Shown here: positions 22,581 to 30,700 of the stretch, in pieces
Numbering within the stretch: the stretch's first letter is position 1
How the letters are laid out: each line of letters starts with the position of its first letter
Assembly (NCBI GenBank): GCA_934754445.1
Contig: CAKVHZ010000009.1
Span: forward strand, 1 to 45,290
DNA from: an uncultured Clostridia bacterium
GTDB taxonomy: Bacteria; Bacillota; Clostridia; Christensenellales; UBA1242
Direction of reading: 5' to 3'
DNA: 45,290 nt
Made by a program: the position numbers and the translations under genes
Notes under the pieces: generated by a model
Databases searched by the model: none
What the model was told of the DNA's origin: nothing
What the model saw: only the letters and a program-made list of their open reading frames with translations

Positions 22581-24310
22581 GTTTCATCGTTAGTTTTTTC
22601 ATTTTTTATTATATTTAAATTACCATTATTTAAAAATGTATATTTGTTTAAAAATTCTACATTATAAAGGTTATATTCATCAATTAAATTGTTTAAATTT
22701 GTAACATCTTTATTAAAATAAATGTTATAGTCAGAGATTTTTCTTATATTATTTTTAATTGCTCTTTTTAAAATTTTTAAATTTTTTAACCTATCAAATA
22801 ATTCAGTGTTGTCAATGTTATTGCTAATTAATAAATTCATTTCTTTATTTATGTTTTGTAAAAATTTTTCTGTAATTATAATAAACCTTTCTAATTTCGC
22901 TTGTTTTTCATCTCTGTTAAATTCGGAGTGGCTTTCATTTTTGTTCGCATTTTGTTCTTTCTTTTTCTTTGTAACTTCTTTTCTATTTTCTCTTAACAAA
23001 AGTTTTAAATTCTCAAAAGGAAGATTTTCTTCTAAATTATTATTAGTTAAAATAATTTTTATTTGTTCATCAAATGATTTATAGCAATTTAAATCAAACT
23101 TTTTACCATTAACTAAATTAGAAGCAAACAGGTTATTTGTCATAACAATATTGTTTATGTTTTCATCTTTCATAATTTCATTATCAACAAAACGAGAAAG
23201 CATACAATTTTTAAGCAGTGTTCCATGACTATCACTTCCGCCTGTCATATATAAATTGTTTTTCTCTGCTATTTCTACAAGAGTGTTTAAATCTTTTTTA
23301 TCATAGGTTGATGTTGAATGTAAAACTTCCATTCCTACAATACCATTTAACTTTTTTTGTTGATACTTGTTCATGCATTCATATTTTAAAACATGAGTTA
23401 CATACCTTATTAACATAGTATAAAAAGATTCACTATCCAAATGGTCTATTTTTCTTAACTTTAATAAATTTTTTAATAGTTTTTTTGCTTCGGGTTTATC
23501 ATGTTTTAAATCACTAGCAACTTCAAGCAAATATGGGTGAGCAAGCACACAGTAACCGCCAGCATTTTCAACAATATCCATAACTTCCATACAGTCTAAA
23601 CGACCCAAATGAATAATATTACGACTTTTTAATTGTCTTTCAATATCACTAGTAACAAGAGTAGGTAAGTTGAATTTTGTGATATAGTTCATTAAATATT
23701 TAATATAAGTTTGTTCATCTATGTTACGAGTTTTTAAGTTTACATCTTTAAAATTTTTTATTGAAACATCATAACCATAGTCTTTCATAATGTTTTTTAT
23801 TGCAAGCACATAAGCACCAGCAGAAATTTTCATAGTGATTTTTTCATCATATTTGTTTGTGCTAGTATAAAATACAGAGTTATCTTTTCTTGTAGAATGT
23901 AGTTTGCATAAAAATTGTATATCTTCATCAAAAGGGTTAAATCCATAAGCTAGCATATGAAAGTTTTTAATTATGTTTTTAATATGTCCTTTACTATCTG
24001 TAAAAGTTCCTAAACTACCAGCACTACAAGTAAATTCACAGCCAGGTATAAAATGAATATTTTGGTATTTTTTAGGGTCGCTTTTAATTAATAAGTCAAC
24101 TTTTTGAACGCCATCTATACTATTGTGGTCGGTTATTGCAAAGGTAACTGGACTAGAATTGTTTTTTTCAGAGTATAAATAGCAACTTTCAAGCAATTCT
24201 TCTGGGGTTAATTCCATTTTATCCATTTCTTCGCCATAACTATCGTTAGTATGAATATGTAAGTCTACAAAGCCTTTTTTAGAAATAATTTGGTCAACAA
24301 ATTGAATCAT
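22568..24310 (-). CDS. PHP-domain phosphoesterase with long C-terminal coiled coil
   Basis: 580 residues. All PHP metal motifs are visible: DLHIHTNDS (His18, His20), TDHNSI (Asp61, His62), GCEFTC (Glu92), AHPY (His258) and GGSDSHG (Asp360, His362). The segment between 95 and 250 is an insertion larger than in YciV/TrpH-type enzymes. Residues about 410-545 are Lys/Asn/Glu-rich helix, a probable coiled coil. PHP proteins of this kind hydrolyse nucleotides or phosphodiesters; the substrate is unknown. A TAATG overlap couples it to the upstream zinc-ribbon gene, and AGGAGG precedes the ATG. It lies opposite to the surrounding ribosomal genes. Confidence 0.85.
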   Translation of the reverse strand: MIQFVDQIISKKGFVDLHIHTNDSYGEEMDKMELTPEELLESCYLYSEKNNSSPVTFAITDHNSIDGVQKVDLLIKSDPKKYQNIHFIPGCEFTCSAGSLGTFTDSKGHIKNIIKNFHMLAYGFNPFDEDIQFLCKLHSTRKDNSVFYTSTNKYDEKITMKISAGAYVLAIKNIMKDYGYDVSIKNFKDVNLKTRNIDEQTYIKYLMNYITKFNLPTLVTSDIERQLKSRNIIHLGRLDCMEVMDIVENAGGYCVLAHPYLLEVASDLKHDKPEAKKLLKNLLKLRKIDHLDSESFYTMLIRYVTHVLKYECMNKYQQKKLNGIVGMEVLHSTSTYDKKDLNTLVEIAEKNNLYMTGGSDSHGTLLKNCMLSRFVDNEIMKDENINNIVMTNNLFASNLVNGKKFDLNCYKSFDEQIKIILTNNNLEENLPFENLKLLLRENRKEVTKKKKEQNANKNESHSEFNRDEKQAKLERFIIITEKFLQNINKEMNLLISNNIDNTELFDRLKNLKILKRAIKNNIRKISDYNIYFNKDVTNLNNLIDEYNLYNVEFLNKYTFLNNGNLNIIKNEKTNDETKNA

Positions 24311-24930
24311 TAGTTAATTCCTCCTAGAATAATACAGTCATCTAAATAATCGTAAAGGTCAGAGGATAAGTTATTATATTTGCTTAGCAATTTTTTAGCA
24401 TCATCAATTTTGTTTAGTGAGCATAAAACTTCTATTTTTAATATATCTATAAAATCGCTATTTACTGAATTTTCGTTTAAGAAACTAATTATTTCTTCGC
24501 AACTATTTTTAATATTGCTTTTTAAAAGTCTTATTTTTTCTATAGTTATATCATCTTCTTTAGTATAATTGTCTTTAAGAAAGTTATTGTATAATAACTT
24601 GTTATTTTCGTAAATGTTTGCTAAAACTCTAATTTTTTTATCAAAATCAATTATATTTCTCAAATAAGCTCTATCTAATTTAATATTGTTTAATAAGTTG
24701 GTTTCTAAACTATTATCTTTATCTAAAATAAGTTTAGTTTCGTTAAATAGTTCATTATTTTCGCTTAAATCTTCGTTAATATAATTACAATTCGGGCATA
24801 CATTAATAATGGGTCGTTTAAAAGTATTGTAGTTATTTAGGTTTAAGTCAAAACTTTCATCTTTTATCACATAAAAGTCTACTTTTTTTCCACATTTAGC
24901 GCAAGTTCCGTTTGTTAAATTCTTAATCAT
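24310..24930 (-). CDS. Zinc-ribbon protein of unknown function
   Basis: 206 residues. The N-terminal zinc ribbon has CAKCGKK (Cys10, Cys13) and VCPNCNY, resembling the metal site of DUF2225-like proteins. The rest is helical, probably TPR-like (an LNKIDDAKKLLSKYNNL block near the end). There is no membrane segment. It is the promoter-proximal partner of the PHP gene, overlapping it by one base, and has an AGGAG site. The two probably act together, with this protein as a binding or adaptor component; this is inference. Confidence 0.65.
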   Translation of the reverse strand: MIKNLTNGTCAKCGKKVDFYVIKDESFDLNLNNYNTFKRPIINVCPNCNYINEDLSENNELFNETKLILDKDNSLETNLLNNIKLDRAYLRNIIDFDKKIRVLANIYENNKLLYNNFLKDNYTKEDDITIEKIRLLKSNIKNSCEEIISFLNENSVNSDFIDILKIEVLCSLNKIDDAKKLLSKYNNLSSDLYDYLDDCIILGGIN

Positions 24931-24969
24931 AAATAACTCCTATTTTGCCATTATTATTTATTTATATCT

Positions 24970-24998
24970 ATAATAACACAAAATTATTTATATTTCAA
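24970..24998 (-). promoter_or_regulatory. Promoter of the zinc-ribbon/PHP pair
   Basis: On the minus strand, TTGAAA (24998-24993), a 17-bp spacer and an extended -10 TGTTATTAT (hexamer 24975-24970), leaving a leader with AGGAG. Confidence 0.65.
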
Positions 24999-25060
24999 GA
25001 GATAATATAAATTTTTTATTGACTTTAAAAATTAAATAATGGAAAAATACATAAAAATAA

Positions 25061-25089
25061 TTGCTATTTTAATTAAAATTTAGTATTAT
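25061..25089 (+). promoter_or_regulatory. Candidate promoter of the frr operon
   Basis: TTGCTA (25061-25066), a 17-bp spacer and TATTAT (25084-25089). It gives a ~28-base leader with AAAGGAG. It explains how frr is transcribed after the insertion of the opposite-strand pair upstream. Confidence 0.5.
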
Positions 25090-25123
25090 ATATGTTGATT
25101 TTAACTATAGTAAAGGAGTTTTT

Positions 25124-25687
25124 ATGACAACACAAAAAGAAGTTTATGATGAATTAAAAGGTAATTTGGAGAAAGTTTTAACTCATTTATCAAATGAGTT
25201 TTCTACAATTCGTGCTGGTAGAGCAAACCCTAAAATTTTAGATAGAGTTATGGTAGATTATTACGGAACTTTAACTCCACTTTATCAAATGGCAAATATC
25301 AGTGTTCCAGAACCAAGAATGTTAGTTGTTTCTTTATGGGATACTTCTATGATTAAAGATGTAGTAAAAGCAATTAACGAGGCAAATATTGGCATAAATC
25401 CTAACGATGATGGTAAAGTTATTCGTTTAGTTTTTCCCGTTTTAACTGAAGAAAGAAGAAAAGAACTTGCTAAACAAACTAAAAAAATTGCTGAAGAAGT
25501 AAAAGTTAGCGCAAGAAATGAGAGAAGAGATGCTATTGACAAAATTAAACTACTTAAAAAAGACAATTTAATTACAGAAGATATGCAAAAAGTTAGCGAA
25601 ACTGAAATTCAAAAAATTTTAGATGAATATATTGCAAAAATTGATAAACTTGCTAGCGATAAAGAAAAAGAGGTTATGGAAGTTTAA
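25124..25687 (+). CDS. frr: Ribosome recycling factor
   Basis: 187 residues, typical length. Conserved blocks are the LSNEFSTIRAGRANP helix tip, VSLWDTSMIKDVVKAI and NDDGKVIRLVFPVLTEERRKEL. It splits post-termination ribosomes with EF-G. It has a strong AAAGGAG. It normally follows pyrH; pyrH is missing and two inverted genes occupy the slot. The stop overlaps the next ATG by one base. Confidence 0.97.
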   Translation: MTTQKEVYDELKGNLEKVLTHLSNEFSTIRAGRANPKILDRVMVDYYGTLTPLYQMANISVPEPRMLVVSLWDTSMIKDVVKAINEANIGINPNDDGKVIRLVFPVLTEERRKELAKQTKKIAEEVKVSARNERRDAIDKIKLLKKDNLITEDMQKVSETEIQKILDEYIAKIDKLASDKEKEVMEV

Positions 25688-25875
25688 TGGAACTAAGTTC
25701 TTTAATCGGTTTTCCTAAAGATGAAGTAATTGAAATTATAAAAAAGCAAAATTTAAAGTTTAATGTTATTGATTTAGATGATAATAAAAATTTCGATACT
25801 GAACTTTTTGTTAAGTTTGAGTATATAAATAATATATTGACTTTGTATTTTGACAAATTTAAACTACATATTTAG
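25687..25875 (+). CDS. Small hypothetical protein between frr and uppS (PASTA-like)
   Basis: 62 residues. It starts in a TAATG overlap with the frr stop and ends 7 bases before the uppS ATG, so it fills the gap exactly as an operon gene would. The layout IGFPKDEVIEIIKKQNLKF, then NVIDLDD, then two strands with ILTLYFDKFKLHI resembles a single PASTA-like alpha/beta unit. There is no signal peptide or membrane helix. No function can be given. The gene call rests on coupling and spacing. Confidence 0.55.
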   Translation: MELSSLIGFPKDEVIEIIKKQNLKFNVIDLDDNKNFDTELFVKFEYINNILTLYFDKFKLHI

Positions 25876-25882
25876 GAGAATT

Positions 25883-26569
25883 ATGAAATTAAACAAAATT
25901 CCAACCCATATTGGATTTATTATAGATGGTAACGGTAGATGGGCAAAAAGAAGATTATTACCTAGAATTGTTGGCCATAAATTTGGTGTAGAAGCCGTAA
26001 AAAAAACCATAAATGCTTGTTTAGATTTTAACATAAAATTTGCATCATTTTTCGTTTTTTCTACTGAAAATTTTAAACGCAAAAAAGAAGAGGTAGACAA
26101 TATTTTTAATTTGCTTAGAGATTATATAAAAAGCGACTTAGATGAATTTAATAGAAAAAATATTAAACTTATGGTGTCAGGCGATATGACAAAACTCCCT
26201 ATAGATTTACAGGAAAGTTTGATTAATGCAACTAATTTAACACAAAATAATGATAGGTTAGTTGTAAATATGTGCTTAAATTATGGCGGAAAGCAAGAAA
26301 TAGTTAGGGCTTGCAATTATGCTCGTGAAAATAATATAGAAGTTAGTGAAGAAACTTTTAAAAGTTTGCTTTACTCAAAAGATATTCCTAGTTTAGATTT
26401 TGTAATAAGAACAAGTGGGGAACAAAGATTATCTAATTTTATGTTGTGGGATTTAGCATATGCAGAACTTTATTTTACTAAAACTTTTTGGCCAGATTTT
26501 GACAAAAATAAACTTTTTAAGGCTTTAAAGGTTTATTCTAAGCGTGATAGACGATTTGGGAAAGCCTAA
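25883..26569 (+). CDS. uppS: Undecaprenyl diphosphate synthase
   Basis: 228 residues from the chosen ATG. It opens with THIGFIIDGNGRWAKRR (catalytic Asp15), then FFVFSTENFKR and the C-terminal VIRTSGEQRLSNFMLWDLAYAE block. It makes the C55 carrier lipid precursor for cell-wall synthesis. The ATG at 25883 is preferred over an in-frame start at 25850 because TTAGGAG lies 7 bases upstream and the DGNGRW motif is at the normal distance. Note GEQRLSN and FGKA, normal for the family. cdsA follows after 9 bases. Confidence 0.95.
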   Translation: MKLNKIPTHIGFIIDGNGRWAKRRLLPRIVGHKFGVEAVKKTINACLDFNIKFASFFVFSTENFKRKKEEVDNIFNLLRDYIKSDLDEFNRKNIKLMVSGDMTKLPIDLQESLINATNLTQNNDRLVVNMCLNYGGKQEIVRACNYARENNIEVSEETFKSLLYSKDIPSLDFVIRTSGEQRLSNFMLWDLAYAELYFTKTFWPDFDKNKLFKALKVYSKRDRRFGKA

Positions 26570-26578
26570 AGGAGAAAT

Positions 26579-27514
26579 ATGAAACAAAGGACAATTACTG
26601 CTATAGGAATTATAGCGGTTGTGGCAATTGCATTTTTATTAAGGGAAGTAAGTAATTACATTTTTGATGCACTATTTTGCATAGTAATAATTATTGCTGG
26701 TAATGAAGTAGCAAGAGTGTTTAATAGAAGCGGAAGAAGTAATGATAGTCTGCTTATTACAATTTATCCTATACTTAATTTTATTCTATTTTACTTTTTG
26801 ATGAAAAACGACTTTAAGGTTGTTTATATTTTACTATTTTCTCTAGCGTTAATTTTAGTTTTAAGTTTATTAGAAATTATAATTATATTGTGTTCTAAAA
26901 AAAGGTTAACAAAAGAATTTGAAGAACATAAAGTTTATACAAGTTTCAAACAATTTTGTGTTTTTAGGGTGTTAAATACGGCATTTATAATGCTTTATCC
27001 ATCTTTTATTTTATCTAGTTTTTATTATTTTAACCATATTGCTAACTTTGAATATTTGAATGTTTCTGTTAAATTTGCTAATATCAATTTTAGTTTATTT
27101 TTGCTGTTAATAACTATTGTTACTACAGTGGCAAATGATACTTTTGCTTATCTTATTGGTAGTGCTATTAAAGGTCCTAAACTTTGCCCTTTAATTAGTC
27201 CTAACAAAACTATTTCTGGTGCTATCGGTGGCTTACTTGGTGGGGTAGTTTGTGGTTTTGGAATTTATGGAATTTTTGCCATTTATGGACTGGCCAATTT
27301 AGTTCCAGCCTATATTATAGTTATTTATACTTTACTTGCTGGAGTAATTAGTCAACTTGGCGATATTTTTGCTTCAATTATAAAAAGACACGCAAGAACA
27401 AAAGATTATAGTTCTATTTTCCCTGGTCATGGAGGATTTATGGACAGGCTAGATGGAATTAGTTTTAATGCTATGTTTAGTTTAATTTATTTTATGTTAT
27501 TTGTAATATTATAA
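26579..27514 (+). CDS. cdsA: Phosphatidate cytidylyltransferase
   Basis: A 311-residue polytopic membrane protein. The C-terminal signature is clear: SPNKTISGAIGGLLGG, then SQLGDIFASIIKRHARTKD and FPGHGGFMDRLDG. It makes CDP-diacylglycerol from CTP and phosphatidate. AAAGGAG precedes the ATG. Its position between uppS and rseP matches Bacillus except that dxr is missing between cdsA and rseP. Confidence 0.95.
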   Translation: MKQRTITAIGIIAVVAIAFLLREVSNYIFDALFCIVIIIAGNEVARVFNRSGRSNDSLLITIYPILNFILFYFLMKNDFKVVYILLFSLALILVLSLLEIIIILCSKKRLTKEFEEHKVYTSFKQFCVFRVLNTAFIMLYPSFILSSFYYFNHIANFEYLNVSVKFANINFSLFLLLITIVTTVANDTFAYLIGSAIKGPKLCPLISPNKTISGAIGGLLGGVVCGFGIYGIFAIYGLANLVPAYIIVIYTLLAGVISQLGDIFASIIKRHARTKDYSSIFPGHGGFMDRLDGISFNAMFSLIYFMLFVIL

Positions 27515-27572
27515 TAATTTTGTTATTAAATTTTAACGATTGAATATAATTATACTGATTTAGGAGAGTAAT

Positions 27573-28592
27573 TTGATAGTATTATATATATTGTTAGCAG
27601 TGGTTGTTTTGCTAGTAATGGTAACAATTCATGAATTTGGTCATTACACAGCAGGCAAAATGCTAGGATTTAAAATAAATGAATTTTCAATAGGCTTTGG
27701 CCCAGCACTACTATCTAAAACGAAAAAGAATGGCGAAAAATTTTCAATTCGTTTAGTGCCATTAGGCGGTTATTGTGCTTTTGATGGCGAAGAAAGTGAG
27801 AGTGAAAACGAAAAGAGTTTTATGAAACAAAAACCTTGGAAAAGGTTAATTGTTTTGTTTTTTGGTGCGTTCTTTAACATTTTAAGTGCGGTTATTTTTT
27901 CTTTTATTTTGCTTGTAAGTGTTGGTTATGATATTCCTAAAATAACTAATGTTAGCGAAATTAATGGCAATATTCAACAACAGTTGCAAGTAGGCGATAT
28001 AGTAACTCATGTTGATGGAGTAAAAATCAGTTTTATTGAGGGGCATACCTTTAACGGCTTAATTTCTAAATATAATGCTGGAGATGTTGTAGAAGTAACA
28101 GTTATTCGTAATGGAGAAAAACAAAACATTAATTTAGAATTCTTTAAAAATGAAAAAGATGAAGTAAAATTAGGCATTAACATGAAGGCTGTTCCTTATA
28201 GTTTTGGTCAAAGTTTACTTTTGTGTATTCCTTTTACTGGGGTTTTGTGCTGGCAAATTTTAGTTATGTTTGGTATGTTAATTACAGGCAAGGTCGCACT
28301 TTCTGGTTTAGGAGGGCCAATAACTACAATTGGCACAATGGCAACACTTTCTATGCAAGGGATTAGCAACTTTTTTGTGCTTTTACCACTAATTGCAGCA
28401 AACTTAGGAGTATTTAACTTACTGCCAATTCCTGCCTTAGATGGCTCTAAAATGGTGTTTACAACAATTGAGTGGATAAGGGGAAAACCTATTAATCAAA
28501 AGGTAGAAAACACTATTCATACGGTGGGGCTAATTGTTTTATTTGCAATAGTAATAATAGCAGACTTATATCACATAATTGTGGGCATTTAA
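27573..28592 (+). CDS. rseP: Site-2 protease RseP/RasP
   Basis: 339 residues. The zinc motif HEFGH is at residues 20-24 in the first membrane helix, a PDZ domain spans about 115-185 (LQVGDIVTHVDGVKI), and the second motif NLLPIPALDGSK lies near the C-terminus. It cleaves membrane-anchored anti-sigma factors and signal peptides within the bilayer. The start is TTG, supported by TTAGGAGAG upstream and the correct distance to HEFGH. A TATAAT at 27545-27550 suggests a possible internal promoter. Confidence 0.95.
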   Translation: MIVLYILLAVVVLLVMVTIHEFGHYTAGKMLGFKINEFSIGFGPALLSKTKKNGEKFSIRLVPLGGYCAFDGEESESENEKSFMKQKPWKRLIVLFFGAFFNILSAVIFSFILLVSVGYDIPKITNVSEINGNIQQQLQVGDIVTHVDGVKISFIEGHTFNGLISKYNAGDVVEVTVIRNGEKQNINLEFFKNEKDEVKLGINMKAVPYSFGQSLLLCIPFTGVLCWQILVMFGMLITGKVALSGLGGPITTIGTMATLSMQGISNFFVLLPLIAANLGVFNLLPIPALDGSKMVFTTIEWIRGKPINQKVENTIHTVGLIVLFAIVIIADLYHIIVGI

Positions 28593-28621
28593 TTGACAAA
28601 TTTTTAAATATTTATTAATAT
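28593..28621 (+). promoter_or_regulatory. Candidate promoter of the truncated polC gene, near-leaderless
   Basis: A perfect TTGACA (28593-28598) directly after the rseP stop, a 17-bp spacer and TAATAT (28616-28621). The ATG at 28632 is 10 bases after the -10, predicting a leader of about 4 bases. No Shine-Dalgarno is present. Confidence 0.45.
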
Positions 28622-28631
28622 TAATTAAACT

Positions 28632-30137
28632 ATGGAAAAAATATTAGAGTATTTTAATGAAAATAATATAAATTTTTTAAAGTTAGGACAAATAGATTTT
28701 TGTAAAAGCGAAAATACACTTTGCCTAACTTTTTTATACGATGAAAATAATCATGAATTGGTAAATAATAATCGAGAAAAAATAATAGAACTTACAAAAA
28801 AATATGTCAATTTAGATATTAATTATAGTATAAAATTTGCTAAGGCATTTTTAGATGAAGAAAGATTAAAAGCAAAAATTAAAGATTTTTTAAAAACTAG
28901 TTTTGTAGCAAATTATTATAGTTTAAAAAATATAGAAGCAACTCAAAATGAGAATGTATTTAATGTTAAGCTATATATGAGTTTATCTCAAGATGAAATT
29001 GATAAAACGATAGATAATATTTTAAATTATTTAAACGAATTATATTTTTATTCATTTAAAATAACAGGCGAAAAAGTTGATGAGTATTTTAAAGAATTAG
29101 ACTTACATAAAAGTGAAATTTTAGATAATTTAGGAACTCCTATTAAATTAAACAAAATGAAAGTCAATAAACTTGAAAATATTATTGGCGAAATTCAAGA
29201 GATGAGTTGTTATCCTTATGAATATTATAAATCTCCCGAAGAAAATGTTTATTTGTGTGGTCATTTAACTAATATAGAACCTATAGAATTTACTAAAAAA
29301 GATGGGGAAACAAAGGGATTAAGATATGCTTTAACATTAAAATGTTTAGATAAAACTTTTAAAGCAAGTTTGTTTCCAACCAAAAAGAATTTAGAAATTT
29401 GTAAAACGATTGAAAGCAATATTGATGTTATGCTTTATGGTAGTTTAGATAGCTTTAACAACGATTTAACTTTAAAAGTTAAAAGCATAGCAAAATGCGT
29501 AATAGAAGATTATGAAAAACCAACTTTTGAAATAAACAAGGAATATAAAGACTATAGAAAAGTATTTCCACAAAAATATGAAGAGATTTCTCAGTTAAAT
29601 TTATTTGAAGAAAAAGTTGAAAAAGATTATTTAAACAATAATGACTTTGTAGTTTTTGACTTTGAAACGACGGGGCTTGAGTATATGGTAGACCATGTAA
29701 CCGAAATAGGTGCAGTTAAAATTAAGAAAGGGAAAATTGTTGAAACTTTTTCAACATTGATTAATCCACAAAAACTAATTAGCAAAGAAATTACAGAAAA
29801 AACAGGAATAACTAACGAAATGGTTAAAGATGCACCACTTTTTGAAGATGTTGTAGGTGACTTCTACAAATTTTGTAAAGGTTGTGTATTGGTTGGTCAT
29901 AATGTAGATTTTGATTATGGATTTTTAGATTATTATGGAAGAAAATCTAACTATATTTTTGACAATAAAAGAGAAGATACATTAGTTCTTGCAAGAAAAA
30001 ATATCTTTTTAAAGAACTATAAGTTAAAAACAGTAGCGGAGAAGATGAATGTTAGTTTAATAAACGCTCATAGAGCATTAAATGATACACTTGCTACTGC
30101 AAAAGTTTTTATAAAAATTATTGAAAAATATTGTTAA
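28632..30137 (+). CDS. PolC-derived N-terminal/OB/exonuclease protein lacking PHP and polymerase
   Basis: 501 residues, in the exact operon position of polC (rseP, then polC, then rimP). Residues 1-165 resemble the PolC N-terminal domains. About 180-295 is an OB fold (VYLCGHLTNIEPIEF...LRYALTLKC...ASLFPT). About 337-501 is a DEDDh exonuclease with Asp343, Glu345 (VFDFETTGLE), Asp428 (HNVDFDYGFL), His480 and Asp485 (NAHRALNDT), all catalytic residues present. Full-length PolC has about 1,400 residues with PHP and polymerase parts; neither is here and the next gene starts 100 bases on, so this is not a frameshift. It is a possible trans-acting proofreader for another polymerase. Confidence 0.85.
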   Translation: MEKILEYFNENNINFLKLGQIDFCKSENTLCLTFLYDENNHELVNNNREKIIELTKKYVNLDINYSIKFAKAFLDEERLKAKIKDFLKTSFVANYYSLKNIEATQNENVFNVKLYMSLSQDEIDKTIDNILNYLNELYFYSFKITGEKVDEYFKELDLHKSEILDNLGTPIKLNKMKVNKLENIIGEIQEMSCYPYEYYKSPEENVYLCGHLTNIEPIEFTKKDGETKGLRYALTLKCLDKTFKASLFPTKKNLEICKTIESNIDVMLYGSLDSFNNDLTLKVKSIAKCVIEDYEKPTFEINKEYKDYRKVFPQKYEEISQLNLFEEKVEKDYLNNNDFVVFDFETTGLEYMVDHVTEIGAVKIKKGKIVETFSTLINPQKLISKEITEKTGITNEMVKDAPLFEDVVGDFYKFCKGCVLVGHNVDFDYGFLDYYGRKSNYIFDNKREDTLVLARKNIFLKNYKLKTVAEKMNVSLINAHRALNDTLATAKVFIKIIEKYC

Positions 30138-30142
30138 AAGTG

Positions 30143-30171
30143 TTGCAATTATTTTTTTAATATGTTATTAT
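30143..30171 (+). promoter_or_regulatory. Promoter of rimP-nusA
   Basis: TTGCAA (30143-30148), a 17-bp spacer and an extended -10 TGTTATTAT (hexamer 30166-30171). Transcription should start near 30178, so the message would open with the strong hairpin at 30184-30213. Confidence 0.7.
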
Positions 30172-30183
30172 ATTATTACTAAG

Positions 30184-30213
30184 TTAGGAGTGGGCAGAAT
30201 GGTCCGCTCCTAA
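30184..30213 (+). promoter_or_regulatory. 5'-terminal leader hairpin of rimP mRNA
   Basis: A 12-bp GC-rich stem (30184-30195 with 30202-30213, two G-U pairs) and a six-base loop AGAATG, in an otherwise AT-rich stretch. No T tract follows, so it is not a terminator. It is likely a regulatory or mRNA-stabilising element. Confidence 0.7.
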
Positions 30214-30237
30214 TTGTTGAATAAGGAAAGGAGTTTT

Positions 30238-30687
30238 ATGGATATAACAAAACTAAAAAAAGATGTTTTCGATTTATCTAAACCTATAGTTGAAAATCTT
30301 GGTTATGAGTTAGTTGAAGTAAATTATGAAGTAATAGAAGAAGAAAAATATATTACTGTTGTAATTTATTCTCCAAGCGGAATAACCTTTGATGACTGCA
30401 AAAAAGTATCTAAAGCACTAGACGAACCTTTAGATGAACTTGACCCAACTTGTGGCGAAAGTTATAGTTTAAATGTTTCTTCGCTAGGATTAGATAGAGA
30501 ACTTAAAACTAAACGAGATTTTGAGCGATTTTTAAATCAAGAAATTGAAGTAAAAGTTAATTCTAATAAAATTGTTGGCGTTTTAAGAAGCGCTGATGAA
30601 GATAGCATTAAACTATTAGTTAAAAATACTCATAAAACTATAAAGTTAAATGAAATAACTAAGGCAAAACCTTATATCAAATTTTAA
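30238..30687 (+). CDS. rimP: Ribosome maturation factor RimP
   Basis: 149 residues, typical. Conserved blocks are LGYELVEVNYE, DDCKKVSKALDEPLDELDP, YSLNVSSLGLDRELKTKRDFERF and a C-terminal SH3-like part. It assists 30S assembly. The ATG at 30238 is preferred to an in-frame TTG at 30214 because AAAGGAG lies 6-7 bases before it and the leader hairpin occupies 30184-30213. rimP-nusA-rnpM-infB is the conserved order. Confidence 0.95.
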   Translation: MDITKLKKDVFDLSKPIVENLGYELVEVNYEVIEEEKYITVVIYSPSGITFDDCKKVSKALDEPLDELDPTCGESYSLNVSSLGLDRELKTKRDFERFLNQEIEVKVNSNKIVGVLRSADEDSIKLLVKNTHKTIKLNEITKAKPYIKF

Positions 30688-30700
30688 AGGAGAATATTAA

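Noticed and set aside
22568..24310. Idea that the PHP protein is the relocated PHP domain of PolC
   Set aside because: Its motif spacing, large insertion and coiled-coil tail differ from the PolC PHP domain, and it has all the catalytic metal ligands of a stand-alone phosphoesterase.
30138..30237. Search for the missing polymerase part of polC as a frameshifted continuation
   Set aside because: Only 100 bases separate the stop from rimP and they contain the rimP promoter and hairpin; no polymerase motifs are seen in any frame there.
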